A stretch of DNA of 64,000 nt from the NCBI GenBank assembly GCA_965263345.1, contig CBDHHC010000004.1:248001-312000 (forward strand), read 5' to 3'. The notes beneath the pieces are model-generated. The model saw only the letters and a program-made list of their open reading frames with translations. It made no database searches and had not been told where the DNA came from. Both the position numbers and the translations under genes were made by a program. Of this stretch, positions 26,014 through 35,000 are shown in pieces. This DNA comes from CBDHHC01 sp965263345 (GTDB taxonomy: Bacteria; Pseudomonadota; Alphaproteobacteria; Rhizobiales; CBDHHC01). Position 1 is the first letter of the stretch, and each line of letters begins with the position of its first letter.

Positions 26014-26504
26014 CCCCATATGAGCATGTTTTCCAAATTACATGATATTCTTTTTATAATTTCCTATGGTCATATAGTAAGAAATTCAATTTTTCAGTTT
26101 ACTAGATTCCTATTGTCATGCTCCTAAAGTATAACTTGAAGCATTGACACAAAAAATTATTACAGTTAGCCTATTTCGCATGTGCGAGATTAGTTTTTGG
26201 CTAAATACCGTAAATTGTTGGGCTTGATCAGTCGCATATTTATGGGCTTTTTAACATAACTTTTTTAGATCATAGATCTGCTTATTATTGATTAACCAAG
26301 AATCAAAGATTTCATAATCAGCAGGTGAATAAATATCTATAGTCAAGCATACTGATTCATTCTGCCATTTTTTGTCAATGAAGGCGTTCTAACTGGGGAA
26401 AACTACTAGAATATCAACAAGATGCATTGAAAAACAGGCTGACAATAAGATTATGGCATGTAATCATGATTATGAAATATTATATCTTTTAAGTGATTAA
26501 CATT
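26014..26504. other. Long AT-rich leader/intergenic region upstream of the hydroxybutyryl-CoA dehydrogenase gene
   Basis: No gene is seen. A possible rightward promoter is TTGACA (26144-26149), 17 bases, TAGCCT (26167-26172). Just downstream lies the dyad TCGCATGTGCGA (26176-26187), which would overlap the start of transcription. A second dyad AGATC-ATA-GATCT is at 26267-26279. If the promoter is right, the mRNA leader is over 300 bases long. Confidence 0.35.
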
Positions 26505-27383
26505 ATGGCTGATATCGAAAAAATAGGCATTATTGGAGCAGGACAAATGGGCAATGGTATCGCTCATGTTGCTGCCTTAGCTGGTTATCAGGTTCGTTTA
26601 CACGATGTTTCACCAGACCGCATCACTGCCGCACTTGCCACAATTGATGGTAATTTATCACGTCAATTATCCTCAGATAAAATTACTGAAGAACAAAGAC
26701 ACAATGCTATAAGTTGCATTTCAGCTGCAGAAACATATGAAAGTTTTGCAGATGTCGACCTTGTGATTGAAGCTGCTCTTGAAGATGAAGACATTAAAAG
26801 ATCAATATTTCGCGATGTCACAGCTTTTTTGAAAAAAGAAGCTATAATCGCGACTAATACTTCTTCAATCTCGGTCACGCGATTAGCTTCATCAACAGAT
26901 CGTTCTGAACAATTTATCGGATTACATTTTATGAATCCTGTTCCTGTCATGGAACTTGTTGAGATTATTAGAGGCATTGCAACGTCTGAAGACACTTTTC
27001 TAACCTCTAAGAAATTCATTCAAAGTCTCAATAAAACTATTGCTGTTTCTGAAGACTTTCCTGCCTTTATGGTGAACAGAATTCTGCTTCCTATGATAAA
27101 TGAAGCAATTTACACCCTTTATGAAGGTGTGGGGTCTGTGGAAGCTATTGATACATCTATGAAACTTGGTGCGCGGCACCCAATGGGACCTCTTCAATTA
27201 GCAGACTTTATTGGATTGGATACTTGTTTATCAATCATGCAAGTTTTGTATGAAGGCCTTGCTGACTCAAAATATCGTCCCTGCCCATTGCTTGTTAAAT
27301 ATGTAGAGGCTGGATGGCTTGGTCGTAAAACGCAACGTGGGTTCTATGATTATCGTGGAGACACACCAATCCCCACGAGATAA
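26505..27383 (+). CDS. 3-hydroxybutyryl-CoA dehydrogenase
   Basis: About 292 residues, starting at ATG 26505 (a GTG at 26493 is in frame). The N-terminal Rossmann fold has GIIGAGQMGNGIAHVAALAGY for NAD(P), shown in family consensus GxGxMGxGIA. HFMNPVPVMELVEII carries the catalytic His, and MVNRILLPMINEAI opens the C-terminal helical domain. The enzyme interconverts acetoacetyl-CoA and 3-hydroxybutyryl-CoA in fatty-acid, butyrate or polyhydroxybutyrate metabolism. It is convergent with tlpA, eight bases apart, and not next to thiolase or etf genes. Confidence 0.94.
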   Translation: MADIEKIGIIGAGQMGNGIAHVAALAGYQVRLHDVSPDRITAALATIDGNLSRQLSSDKITEEQRHNAISCISAAETYESFADVDLVIEAALEDEDIKRSIFRDVTAFLKKEAIIATNTSSISVTRLASSTDRSEQFIGLHFMNPVPVMELVEIIRGIATSEDTFLTSKKFIQSLNKTIAVSEDFPAFMVNRILLPMINEAIYTLYEGVGSVEAIDTSMKLGARHPMGPLQLADFIGLDTCLSIMQVLYEGLADSKYRPCPLLVKYVEAGWLGRKTQRGFYDYRGDTPIPTR

Positions 27384-27390
27384 TACAATG

Positions 27391-28077
27391 CTATTTATTG
27401 ATCGCCGCTTTCAGCAGTGTTAAGGCATCACTAGAATCCCATTCTGCAGGCCCAACAAGGCGTCCAATTTCTTTACCTTCCTTGTTGATTAATAATGTTG
27501 TTGGCATACCAAAAGCGTTTAATTTTGCATTCAAACGGGCCGTTTTATCATGATAAAGCTCTAAGTGTTTGATTTTTATTTCCTTAAAGAACTTTTGAGG
27601 TTTTTCTATACCACCCCGGTCAATACTTATAGTTACAAGATCAAAGTTTTCTTTATCCAATTGATGCTTTAGGTTATCAAATGCTGGCATTTCTTTCCTG
27701 CATGGTGCGCACCATGTCGCCCATAAATTCAATAAGACAACTTTTCCCTTCCAATCAGCTAGTGTTTTTTTAGTCCCTGAAATGTCCTGGAACTCAAATT
27801 CTGGTATATCTCTTGGTTTTTGTCTTATGACAAATGTTGTCATATGGCCTTTATTCAGGCCTTTTAAACTGTTGCTTGTAAGTGATGGAGCTTTGAATTT
27901 ATTTTCTTTTACTTTGTCAACATCATCTGGTTTTTTGGCTGTTTTTATTGGCTTTTCTTGCGTTTTTTTTGTTGGCACTTCTTTTTGGACCGATCGATCT
28001 TCTATATTCCAAGATACAACCATAAACCCAGCAAGTGTTGCAAGTATTGCTGCCATGATGTAAATGACTGGCTTCAT
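27391..28077 (-). CDS. tlpA: TlpA-family membrane-anchored thiol:disulfide oxidoreductase
   Basis: 228 residues. One N-terminal membrane anchor (about 5-23), a Lys-rich periplasmic linker, then a thioredoxin-like domain. The active site is WATWCAPCRKEMP at about 125-137, and the cis-proline loop is FGMPTTLLIN. TlpA proteins reduce periplasmic disulfides, notably in cytochrome c oxidase assembly. The gene is divergent from argH with 56 bases between starts, a common alphaproteobacterial pairing. Confidence 0.92.
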   Translation of the reverse strand: MKPVIYIMAAILATLAGFMVVSWNIEDRSVQKEVPTKKTQEKPIKTAKKPDDVDKVKENKFKAPSLTSNSLKGLNKGHMTTFVIRQKPRDIPEFEFQDISGTKKTLADWKGKVVLLNLWATWCAPCRKEMPAFDNLKHQLDKENFDLVTISIDRGGIEKPQKFFKEIKIKHLELYHDKTARLNAKLNAFGMPTTLLINKEGKEIGRLVGPAEWDSSDALTLLKAAINK

Positions 28078-28133
28078 TATTGTTTTACCTTATGTTATTT
28101 CATAATAAATTCATCGTCAGGTAACTATTAAAC

Positions 28134-29516
28134 ATGACCAATAAAATGTGGGGCGGACGTTTTGATTCAGGCCCAGCCGACATAATGGAAGAGATTAATG
28201 CGTCCATCTCTTATGACAAAAGACTATATGCCCAAGATATTGCAGGTTCAAAAGCACATTGCAAGATGCTCAGTCATGTCGGTATTATATCAGAAGATGA
28301 TGCAGATAAAATTCTTCAAGGTCTAGACACGATTTTGTTAGAAATTGAACGTGATGAGTTTAAATTTCAAAGAAGTCTTGAAGATATTCATATGAATATT
28401 GAAAATCGCTTGAGAGAACTTATTGGGCCAACTGCGGGGAAGCTGCACACCGCTAGATCTAGAAATGACCAGGTTGCCACGGATTTCAAACTCTATGTGC
28501 GTGATATTATTGACCATTTTGACGCATTATTAAGAGACTTACAAATTACTCTTGCTAAAAAAGCTGAGTCATATGCTGATTGCGTCATGCCAGGATTTAC
28601 TCATTTACAGACGGCTCAACCTGTGACTTTTGGTCATCATTGTTTGGCTTATGTCGAAATGATTTCCAGAGATAGAGCCCGCTTCAAAGACGCACAAGCC
28701 AGATTGAATGAATGCCCACTTGGATCTGCAGCTCTTGCAGGAACATCATTTCCGATTAATCGGGATATGACAGCCGCAGACCTTGGCTTTACTCGTCCTA
28801 CAGCTAATTCGCTAGACTCTGTTTCAGATAGAGATTTTGCACTTGAAACTCTGTCAGCCTGCAGTATTTGTGCGATGCATATGTCAAGATTTGCTGAAGA
28901 AATTGTTATGTGGTGTTCTTCTGAATTTGGTTTTCTGCGTCTTTCGGATAATTTTTCTACAGGCTCATCAATTATGCCACAAAAACGTAACCCAGATGCT
29001 GCAGAGCTTGTGCGAGCGAAAGTTGGCCGGATTACTGGCAGTTTCCAAGGGCTTTTGATGGTTATGAAGGGTTTGCCACTTGCCTATTCAAAAGATATGC
29101 AGGAAGATAAAGAGCAAGCTTTTGACGCTTTTGACAATCTTTCACTCGTTCTAGTTGCGATGAATGGCATGTTAAAAGACCTTAAGGTTAATGAAGACAG
29201 AATGCAGGTAGGAGCTGGACGGGCTTATTCAACAGCGACAGATCTTGCTGATTGGCTGGTTCGGGTACTTGGACTTCCGTTTCGTGATGCTCATCATGTT
29301 ACTGGACAAATTGTTTCACTTGCTGAAATCTCTGGGAAAACGCTTGATGAAATCAGTTTAGATGAGATGCAGATGATAGAACCTAAAATCACGAACGATG
29401 TGTTTTCTGTCCTTAGTGTGGAGAATTCTGTAAAAAGTCGCACAAGTTATGGTGGAACTGCGCCACTTAACGTTCGGAAAATGGCCCAAGACTGGATAAA
29501 TCGTTTGGAAAATTAG
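28134..29516 (+). CDS. argH: Argininosuccinate lyase
   Basis: 460 residues, usual length. The fumarase-superfamily signature GSSIMPQKRNPD is at about 280-291; TARSRNDQVATD (about 110) and the HLQTAQPVTFGHH region carry further active-site residues. It splits argininosuccinate to arginine and fumarate, last step of arginine synthesis. It starts MTNKMWGGRFDSGP, typical of the family. The lipoprotein gene and lysA follow on the same strand, as in many alphaproteobacteria. Confidence 0.97.
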   Translation: MTNKMWGGRFDSGPADIMEEINASISYDKRLYAQDIAGSKAHCKMLSHVGIISEDDADKILQGLDTILLEIERDEFKFQRSLEDIHMNIENRLRELIGPTAGKLHTARSRNDQVATDFKLYVRDIIDHFDALLRDLQITLAKKAESYADCVMPGFTHLQTAQPVTFGHHCLAYVEMISRDRARFKDAQARLNECPLGSAALAGTSFPINRDMTAADLGFTRPTANSLDSVSDRDFALETLSACSICAMHMSRFAEEIVMWCSSEFGFLRLSDNFSTGSSIMPQKRNPDAAELVRAKVGRITGSFQGLLMVMKGLPLAYSKDMQEDKEQAFDAFDNLSLVLVAMNGMLKDLKVNEDRMQVGAGRAYSTATDLADWLVRVLGLPFRDAHHVTGQIVSLAEISGKTLDEISLDEMQMIEPKITNDVFSVLSVENSVKSRTSYGGTAPLNVRKMAQDWINRLEN

Positions 29517-29605
29517 ATATATATAGGTATATTAACTTCGAACCACACATAGTGCACTCTGTGCGCTTGAGAGGATAAAAAAATTAAATATAGGCATCAA
29601 GGGCT

Positions 29606-29803
29606 ATGACAATGCGTAAGGTTATTAAACTCACAATATTTTTTAGCTTGCTAGGGTCTCTTGGACTCGCTAGCTGTGGTGTCCGTGGCCCTTTAGAAGC
29701 TCCTCCTTCATCAAAAAAATCTGAAATTGGTGCTGGTACTCCTGAAGCCAAAAGTGAATCCAAAGAACATGAGGGATTTGTCCTCGATAGATTATTACGC
29801 TAA
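29606..29803 (+). CDS. Small LptM-like (YifL family) lipoprotein
   Basis: 65 residues. A signal peptide ends in the lipobox LASC, with Cys at residue 24, followed by GVRGPLEAPP, the conserved start of LptM/YifL mature proteins. The remainder is short and charged. LptM assists LptD assembly in the outer membrane in enterobacteria. The gene lies between argH and lysA, the conserved place of this family, nine bases before lysA. ATG at 29612 is an alternative start. Confidence 0.9.
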   Translation: MTMRKVIKLTIFFSLLGSLGLASCGVRGPLEAPPSSKKSEIGAGTPEAKSESKEHEGFVLDRLLR

Positions 29804-29812
29804 AATTCAATT

Positions 29813-31078
29813 ATGCATCATTTCAAATATAATGATGGGGTTCTTTGTGCAGAAGATGTGAGCATATTAGAAATTGCCAAAGAAGTGGGAACCCCATTTT
29901 ACTGTTATTCTACAGCTACTTTAAATAGACATTATAATGTCTTTGCAGATGCTTTTTCTCATAGTGATGCGCTTATCTGTTATGCAGTGAAGGCCAATTC
30001 TAACTTGGCTGTTGTTAAAACCCTTGGCGATTTAGGGGCAGGGATGGATGTCGTCTCGGAAGGCGAGATCAGACGTGCCCGTGCTGCTGGCGTTTCGGCT
30101 GAGAAAATTGTTTTTGCTGGTGTTGGCAAGAGCCGTGATGAAATGGCTTATGCTCTTAAAGAAGGCATTTATTCATTCAATATTGAATCTGAGCCTGAAT
30201 TATACACTCTTAATGAAGTCGCGGAGAGTTTAGGGACAAAGGCACGTGTTGCAATCCGAATAAACCCGGATGTTGACCCTAAAACGCATGAAAAAATTTC
30301 GACAGGAAAAGCTGAGAATAAATTTGGTATCCCTTGGGAACAGGCCAATGATATTTATCAAAAAGCGTCGCAACTGTCTCATATAGATGCCTCTGGTATT
30401 CATATGCATATTGGTAGTCAGATCATTGATTTGCAGCCTTTTGAAGATGCTTTCACGTTGCTTCGAGAACTCGTTCAAATGCTTCGATCAAATGGTATCA
30501 ATATTAACCATCTTGATTTGGGTGGTGGGCTTGGGGTTCCTTATGACGCAGAAAAAGAAGTTCCACCAGCTCCTGATAAATATGCCAATATTGTTCAACG
30601 TACGTTGGGCGACTTAGGGTGCAAGCTGGTTTTTGAACCTGGTCGCATGATTGCGGCAAACGCCGGTATCCTTGTTTCTAAAGTTCTTTACAATAAACAA
30701 GGCGTCGATAAATCTTTCACGATTGTTGATGGCGCGATGAATGATCTTATTCGTCCAACATTATATTCAGCCCATCATGATATTATCCCTGTTGATGAGA
30801 CACTCCTTAAAGGCCAATATGAAACAACGGATATTGTTGGGCCTGTTTGTGAGACCGGAGATTTTTTTGCTCAGAACCGCAAACTTCCTATATTTAAAGA
30901 AAATGACCTGTTAGCCGTTATGACAGCTGGTGCTTATGGCGCTGTTCAATCCGATACGTATAATAGCCGCCTGCTTGTACCGGAAGTTCTTGTCAATAAA
31001 AATCAATATAGTGTTATCCGCCCACGCCAAACTTATGAACAGCTTTTGGGGCTGGATCACTTTGCTGCTTGGCAGTGA
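29813..31078 (+). CDS. lysA: Diaminopimelate decarboxylase
   Basis: 421 residues, full length. The PLP-binding lysine is in CYAVKANSN (about 60), HMHIGSQ (about 198) and LDLGGGLGVPY (about 240) are PLP-phosphate contacts, and CETGDFFAQNR carries the catalytic cysteine of the dimer interface. The enzyme makes lysine from meso-diaminopimelate. It is the last gene of the argH-lipoprotein-lysA run; a terminator-like hairpin lies about 180 bases downstream. Confidence 0.97.
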   Translation: MHHFKYNDGVLCAEDVSILEIAKEVGTPFYCYSTATLNRHYNVFADAFSHSDALICYAVKANSNLAVVKTLGDLGAGMDVVSEGEIRRARAAGVSAEKIVFAGVGKSRDEMAYALKEGIYSFNIESEPELYTLNEVAESLGTKARVAIRINPDVDPKTHEKISTGKAENKFGIPWEQANDIYQKASQLSHIDASGIHMHIGSQIIDLQPFEDAFTLLRELVQMLRSNGININHLDLGGGLGVPYDAEKEVPPAPDKYANIVQRTLGDLGCKLVFEPGRMIAANAGILVSKVLYNKQGVDKSFTIVDGAMNDLIRPTLYSAHHDIIPVDETLLKGQYETTDIVGPVCETGDFFAQNRKLPIFKENDLLAVMTAGAYGAVQSDTYNSRLLVPEVLVNKNQYSVIRPRQTYEQLLGLDHFAAWQ

Positions 31079-31183
31079 GTGTTTTTATCGCGCACACGAA
31101 AATTTCGTTTAATTGTGCGTTCAGGCGCCACGCAGGCTGCACGCCTCAATGGCGCTAGTCCTCATAGCCATGTCTTCGCATGG

Positions 31184-31408
31184 CTAATCGTCCAGTTCTT
31201 TTTTATCGCCACGCCCATTTTTGCTTAATGGAAAAATGACTCCGCCGGGGCGAGCGAAAAGCTCGGGGTTCGCTTTTTTTATTTTACGTTCAGACAGTAC
31301 TAAGCCTTTTCGCGCTAAGCGCGGCGCGCAGTCGCGCTTGCCATAGTTTATTATGAAGACTTCATAATAATCTGGTGAGGAGGTTCCTTGAAGGATACGT
31401 TTTATCAA
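31184..31408 (-). CDS. Possible small protein or remnant in a GC-rich palindromic element
   Basis: A leftward frame of 74 residues, starting at a TTG with no clear ribosome binding site. The product is basic and hydrophilic with no recognised domain; it contains a single Cys (KRDCAPRL) and ends KKELDD. The DNA under it is much richer in G+C than neighbours and contains CGCGCTAAGCGCG-like palindromes, so the frame may exist only because the DNA element lacks stops. It could be a genuine short gene, a decayed gene end, or a palindromic repeat of the kind that inserts in coding sequence. Low certainty. Confidence 0.25.
   Translation of the reverse strand: MIKRILQGTSSPDYYEVFIINYGKRDCAPRLARKGLVLSERKIKKANPELFARPGGVIFPLSKNGRGDKKELDD
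31253..31281 (+). terminator. Candidate Rho-independent terminator downstream of lysA
   Basis: AGCGAA (31253-31258) pairs with TTCGCT (31269-31274) and seven Ts follow; an overlapping alternative hairpin is CGAGC/GCTCG. It lies about 175 bases after the lysA stop. Confidence 0.45.
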
Positions 31409-31589
31409 AGGATCTACCTAACTTCATCATCTCCAAATTTTTCCAGACCAGATATTTTGCGTGGCCGACATGCTATCTGTGCAAAATATTGGGCCCCCCC
31501 AGCCGAACTGGTCATTTTGACCAGTACGATTGTTCTTGCATTTTCTTGATTTGATGTACGAGATTATATTTTTGCATCAACAGTTTGGT

Positions 31590-31707
31590 CGCATCAGTAT
31601 GATACGGCTTGCTGTAGTGTCGTACCAATCTCTCGATATTTTACAGTGTTGAGATTATAGAATGAACTTTTGGATCAGGAAAACACTCCCTGATCCGTGT
31701 TGTTTTT
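31590..31707 (+). ncRNA. Candidate small RNA of three hairpins ending in a terminator
   Basis: Three consecutive stems are visible: GTATGATAC/GTGTCGTAC (31597-31605 with 31617-31625, two G-U pairs), AATCTC/GAGATT (31627-31632 with 31651-31656) and the perfect GGATCAGG/CCTGATCC (31672-31679 with 31689-31696). A T-run follows the last. No open frame fits. A terminator here needs an upstream transcript, and lysA already has a nearer candidate. The promoter is unclear; a weak CTTGAT/TATTTT pair lies at 31545-31572. It matches no RNA family I recognise (not tmRNA, RNase P, or 6S by its motifs). Confidence 0.35.
31672..31707 (+). terminator. Strong Rho-independent terminator in the lysA/DUF4175 gap
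   Basis: Eight perfect base pairs GGATCAGG/CCTGATCC with a nine-base loop, then GTGTTG and five Ts. It ends whatever transcript crosses 31.6 kb rightward. Confidence 0.7.
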
Positions 31708-31881
31708 ATATTATTCTCATAATGAAATAAGATATCTGCGGTTAAAGTGGTTATGGGTTCCTTTTTTCGAAGGAATGACGCTTGAGGGTGGGGCTTTGCT
31801 TACAACGGGCAAAGGTTATACGTGGCTGTAATGCTTTATCAACCATACTTCGCAATGAAAAAATACCTAGGCAAAAAATCC

Positions 31882-31913
31882 TTGACACCGTAACGGTAGT
31901 ATGCTAGTGTTAT
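31882..31913 (+). promoter_or_regulatory. Promoter-like element with embedded dyad
   Basis: TTGACA (31882-31887) overlaps the dyad ACCGT-A-ACGGT (31887-31897). A -10 could be TAGTGT at 17 bases or TGTTAT at 20 bases. A -35 followed at once by a CCGTA..ACGG dyad and a stretched spacer recalls promoters of MerR-family activators such as the Tn501 mer promoter. The downstream gene would be the DUF4175 gene, about 265 bases away. Confidence 0.35.
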
Positions 31914-32177
31914 GGCATAATTGGAAGAAATATAAGAAAAGTTGTTATATTTTCTACAATTTTATTGTTGTTCCCCAAAATTCAATATGTAAACTAAATT
32001 TGTCTGTTATGCTGGCTAAGATCTTTTTTTATTAATCAACTCAATTGTCTAAGATTGACTTTAAATGCTTGTGGTCTGACAGAACATAATCACGCCATAT
32101 ATATAATAACCATATCGTGACAATATATTAGAGAATATGAAACTGCTTTCAGCTTTGAAATATGCTATAGTCTGCTC

Positions 32178-34730
32178 ATGAAAAGATATGACTTTAAAGA
32201 TTCTGCAACAGATCAGCACAGTGACTATGATAAGGAGCGGCAATACCAAGAAAAGCTTTTGGAGAGAAAAATCTCTGAAATGCGTTTTGTTATGGTTATT
32301 GAGCAGATCTGGCCTAAACTCTGGGGAACACTGAGTGTTATAGGTATTTTTTTACTTATCACATTGAGTGGGCTCTGGTCTGTCTTACCCCATTGGGCAC
32401 ACAAGTTATTTCTGGCGCTTTTTGCTTTAGGCTTTCTTGTTTCTTTTATTCCAATCATTCTATTTCGCAAACCTAAGCGTGAGGCTATTCTTAAGAGATT
32501 AGAACAAGACTCCAATTTTAAACATTCTATTTTAAGAACTTATGAGGATAAAATCAGTTATCAAAGGCCTTCCCATATCACGCAAAATATCTGGCAGGCT
32601 CATCAAAAAAAGATCGCTGAACAATTTGCAAATTTAAAAGTTCTGTTACCAAAACCACGTGTCTCTCAATATGACCCTTATGCTTTAAGAACTTTACTCA
32701 TTTTGTTACTGATTGTTGGGTTCATTGCAGCAGGGGATTTATTTTCCGAGAGATTTAAATCCGTTTTTAATTTACAAGCACTAGATGCAAAATCTAATTA
32801 CAGGATTGATGCATGGGTTACGCCTCCGGCTTATACAGGAAAAGCTCCCATAATGCTCCTTGATGGATCAAAAGTTCGCAGTACTGATAAGGAAGAAAAT
32901 GACTTTATTGAAGTTCCTGAAAATAGTGAACTTATCGTTCGCATTAGTGGGGATGATGTTGATGCTTTTCATGTTAAACGTTCGATAGAAACATACAGAA
33001 ATTATACTACTCCTAATTATCGTTTATTAGAGAAAGCTCCTCAAAAGCAAGATATTTCAAAGATTTCACAATATAAATATAAACTGAAAGATGCTCTAGA
33101 TATCATCATTCAAAATGGTGCGTTGACCATTCATGAATGGCGCTTCAACATCTTACAAGACGCTCCTCCTAATATTAGACTCACAAAGCCTCTAAAAATC
33201 ACTGCGAGAAAAGCCGTACACTTGACATATCATTTATCAGATGACTATGGGGTCGTATCTGCTAAGGCAAAATTCTCGAGATTAAACCTATCTGGAAAAA
33301 ATGGGGAAAAAGCTCAAAGAAAAAATGAGGTTTCCTATGGCATTCCTCCTGAATTTCCACTTGTTTTTCCTCCTTCCTCAGATAAAACCGCACAGGCTCG
33401 GACTTATAAAAATCTAACCTCACATCCCTGGGCTGGGCTTCCTGTAGAAGTTGTTTTAAGCGCTAAAGATGATGCGGGGCAGGTGAGCAAAACTCAACCC
33501 GTTATGATGGTTTTGCCTCAACGTGTTTTTAAGAACCCTCTAGCAAAAGCTATCATTGAGCAACGCCGCATTCTGGTGGATAAACCGAAATCAAATTATC
33601 TTAGAGTTGCACAATCGCTGCATGCGCTCAGTCTTTCTCCTGAAAATTTCATCAAGGATATTAAGGTCTATCTTGGACTCAGATCTGTCTATTGGCGGAT
33701 GCAATATAATCCTCATGATTCTATCAAGAGTGTTGTTGATCAACTCTGGAATATCGCTGTTTATATTGAAGATGGAGACCTGTCTGATGCAGAACGCCAA
33801 ATGAAATTGGCTCAAGATCGTCTGGAAAAAGCTTTACGTGAAGGTGCATCTGGAAGTGAAATAAAAAAATTACTTGATGATTTGCGCACAGCCGTTTCGC
33901 GTTTTATCCAGTCAATGGCTGAAAAAATGCAATCACAAGCTCCTCAAAACATCCCACAAAATCCAAATGGACAAGGACAGCAGATCAGCGCGAAAGAGCT
34001 TGATCAAATGCTTCGAAATATTGAGGAGTTCGCAAAATCGGGAGCTCGCAATATGGCTTCCCAAATGCTTAATCAGCTAAGAGACTTGCTCGAGAATTTA
34101 CAAGCCAACCAAGGGCAACCCAATGCCTCTAATCGAAATGCCATGTCTACATTAGAGGATTTGGGGAATTTGATCAGACAGCAACAAAAACTGCTTGATC
34201 AAACATATCAACAAAACCAACGCACACGACAACGCCAATCGGGACGATCTTTGAAAGGAGAGCAATCTCAAAGATTATCAGATCAGCAAAGAGCTTTACA
34301 GGATCTACTTGGGCAAATTACTAAGAGTATGCAAGGTGCAGGGATGAAACCTGGAAAATCTCTTGGACAGGCTGGAAAAGCTATGGGTGAAGCTCAGCAA
34401 TCCTTAGGTGATCAAAATTTGGGGCGTGCAGCCCAACAACAAACTCATGCTCTTGATCAATTAAGGAAAGGGGCACAAAACGCAGCAAATCAATTTTTGC
34501 AGCAATTTAGGCAACAGGCTCGTCGGCAAGGCGGGCAAAGAGATCCATTTGGACGTCCATTGCCACAAAGAAGCGGGCCTGACTTTGGGGGCGACCGTGT
34601 GAAAATTCCAGAAAACTTTGATGTTCAGAAAGCCCGTGAAATTTTAGATGAACTTCGAAAAAGATTTAGTGATACGAAGCGCCCTCCGCTAGAATTAGAT
34701 TATCTTGAGCGCCTGTTAAAACTCTTTTGA
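32178..34730 (+). CDS. TIGR02302/DUF4175 family large membrane protein
   Basis: 850 residues. Two membrane segments at about 52-95 and a third at about 170-190 precede a large periplasmic-like region containing DAWVTPPAYTGKAPIML, the family signature. The C-terminal 300 residues are rich in Gln, Arg and Gly with helical segments (for example the SAKELDQMLRNIEEFA repeat-like part), ending in a conserved DYLERLLKLF. The family is confined mainly to alphaproteobacteria and is regularly found downstream of lysA. Function unknown; an envelope role is likely from topology. ATG 32178 lacks a strong ribosome binding site. Confidence 0.9.
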   Translation: MKRYDFKDSATDQHSDYDKERQYQEKLLERKISEMRFVMVIEQIWPKLWGTLSVIGIFLLITLSGLWSVLPHWAHKLFLALFALGFLVSFIPIILFRKPKREAILKRLEQDSNFKHSILRTYEDKISYQRPSHITQNIWQAHQKKIAEQFANLKVLLPKPRVSQYDPYALRTLLILLLIVGFIAAGDLFSERFKSVFNLQALDAKSNYRIDAWVTPPAYTGKAPIMLLDGSKVRSTDKEENDFIEVPENSELIVRISGDDVDAFHVKRSIETYRNYTTPNYRLLEKAPQKQDISKISQYKYKLKDALDIIIQNGALTIHEWRFNILQDAPPNIRLTKPLKITARKAVHLTYHLSDDYGVVSAKAKFSRLNLSGKNGEKAQRKNEVSYGIPPEFPLVFPPSSDKTAQARTYKNLTSHPWAGLPVEVVLSAKDDAGQVSKTQPVMMVLPQRVFKNPLAKAIIEQRRILVDKPKSNYLRVAQSLHALSLSPENFIKDIKVYLGLRSVYWRMQYNPHDSIKSVVDQLWNIAVYIEDGDLSDAERQMKLAQDRLEKALREGASGSEIKKLLDDLRTAVSRFIQSMAEKMQSQAPQNIPQNPNGQGQQISAKELDQMLRNIEEFAKSGARNMASQMLNQLRDLLENLQANQGQPNASNRNAMSTLEDLGNLIRQQQKLLDQTYQQNQRTRQRQSGRSLKGEQSQRLSDQQRALQDLLGQITKSMQGAGMKPGKSLGQAGKAMGEAQQSLGDQNLGRAAQQQTHALDQLRKGAQNAANQFLQQFRQQARRQGGQRDPFGRPLPQRSGPDFGGDRVKIPENFDVQKAREILDELRKRFSDTKRPPLELDYLERLLKLF

Positions 34731-35000
34731 TAGTTAATCTTGTTTTTTATTTGATAAATTCCTATAACATTCATAAACTTAATATAATCAACGTTTTGAG
34801 AATAAACGCAAAACTTCCAAAAACAACACTTGTTTAATAACTTTCATATATTATTTACCTTGCCTCAATAGTTCTATTGAGTAATAAAGTCATACTTTGA
34901 TAAAGATGTATTATGATATTGGATGTGGGGAATAGACTTTAAAATCTGGAGCAGCTGAGCTCTGCAAATGAACAGTGTTGAGTAAAAAACGGGCAGAGAT

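Larger units (their letters stand above)
31079..32177. other. 1.1-kb structured intergenic region between lysA and the DUF4175 gene
   Basis: The largest stretch without a firm gene. 31079-31360 is visibly richer in G+C than its surroundings and full of inverted repeats: CGCACA/TGTGCG just after lysA, a CATAGCCATG/CATGGCTA-type repeat near 31165-31186, CGAGC/GCTCG at 31251-31265. Further hairpins at 31452-31489 (ATATTTTGC/GCAAAATAT) and 31507-31525 (ACTGGTCA/TGACCAGT) precede the RNA-like series at 31597-31707. A promoter-like element lies at 31882-31913. The rest, up to 32177, is AT-rich and holds nothing I can name. Confidence 0.5.

Noticed and set aside
31079..32177. Possible tRNA, tmRNA or RNase P RNA in the structured gap
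   Set aside because: No T-loop plus acceptor pairing, no tag-peptide reading frame and no conserved RNase P core motif could be found.
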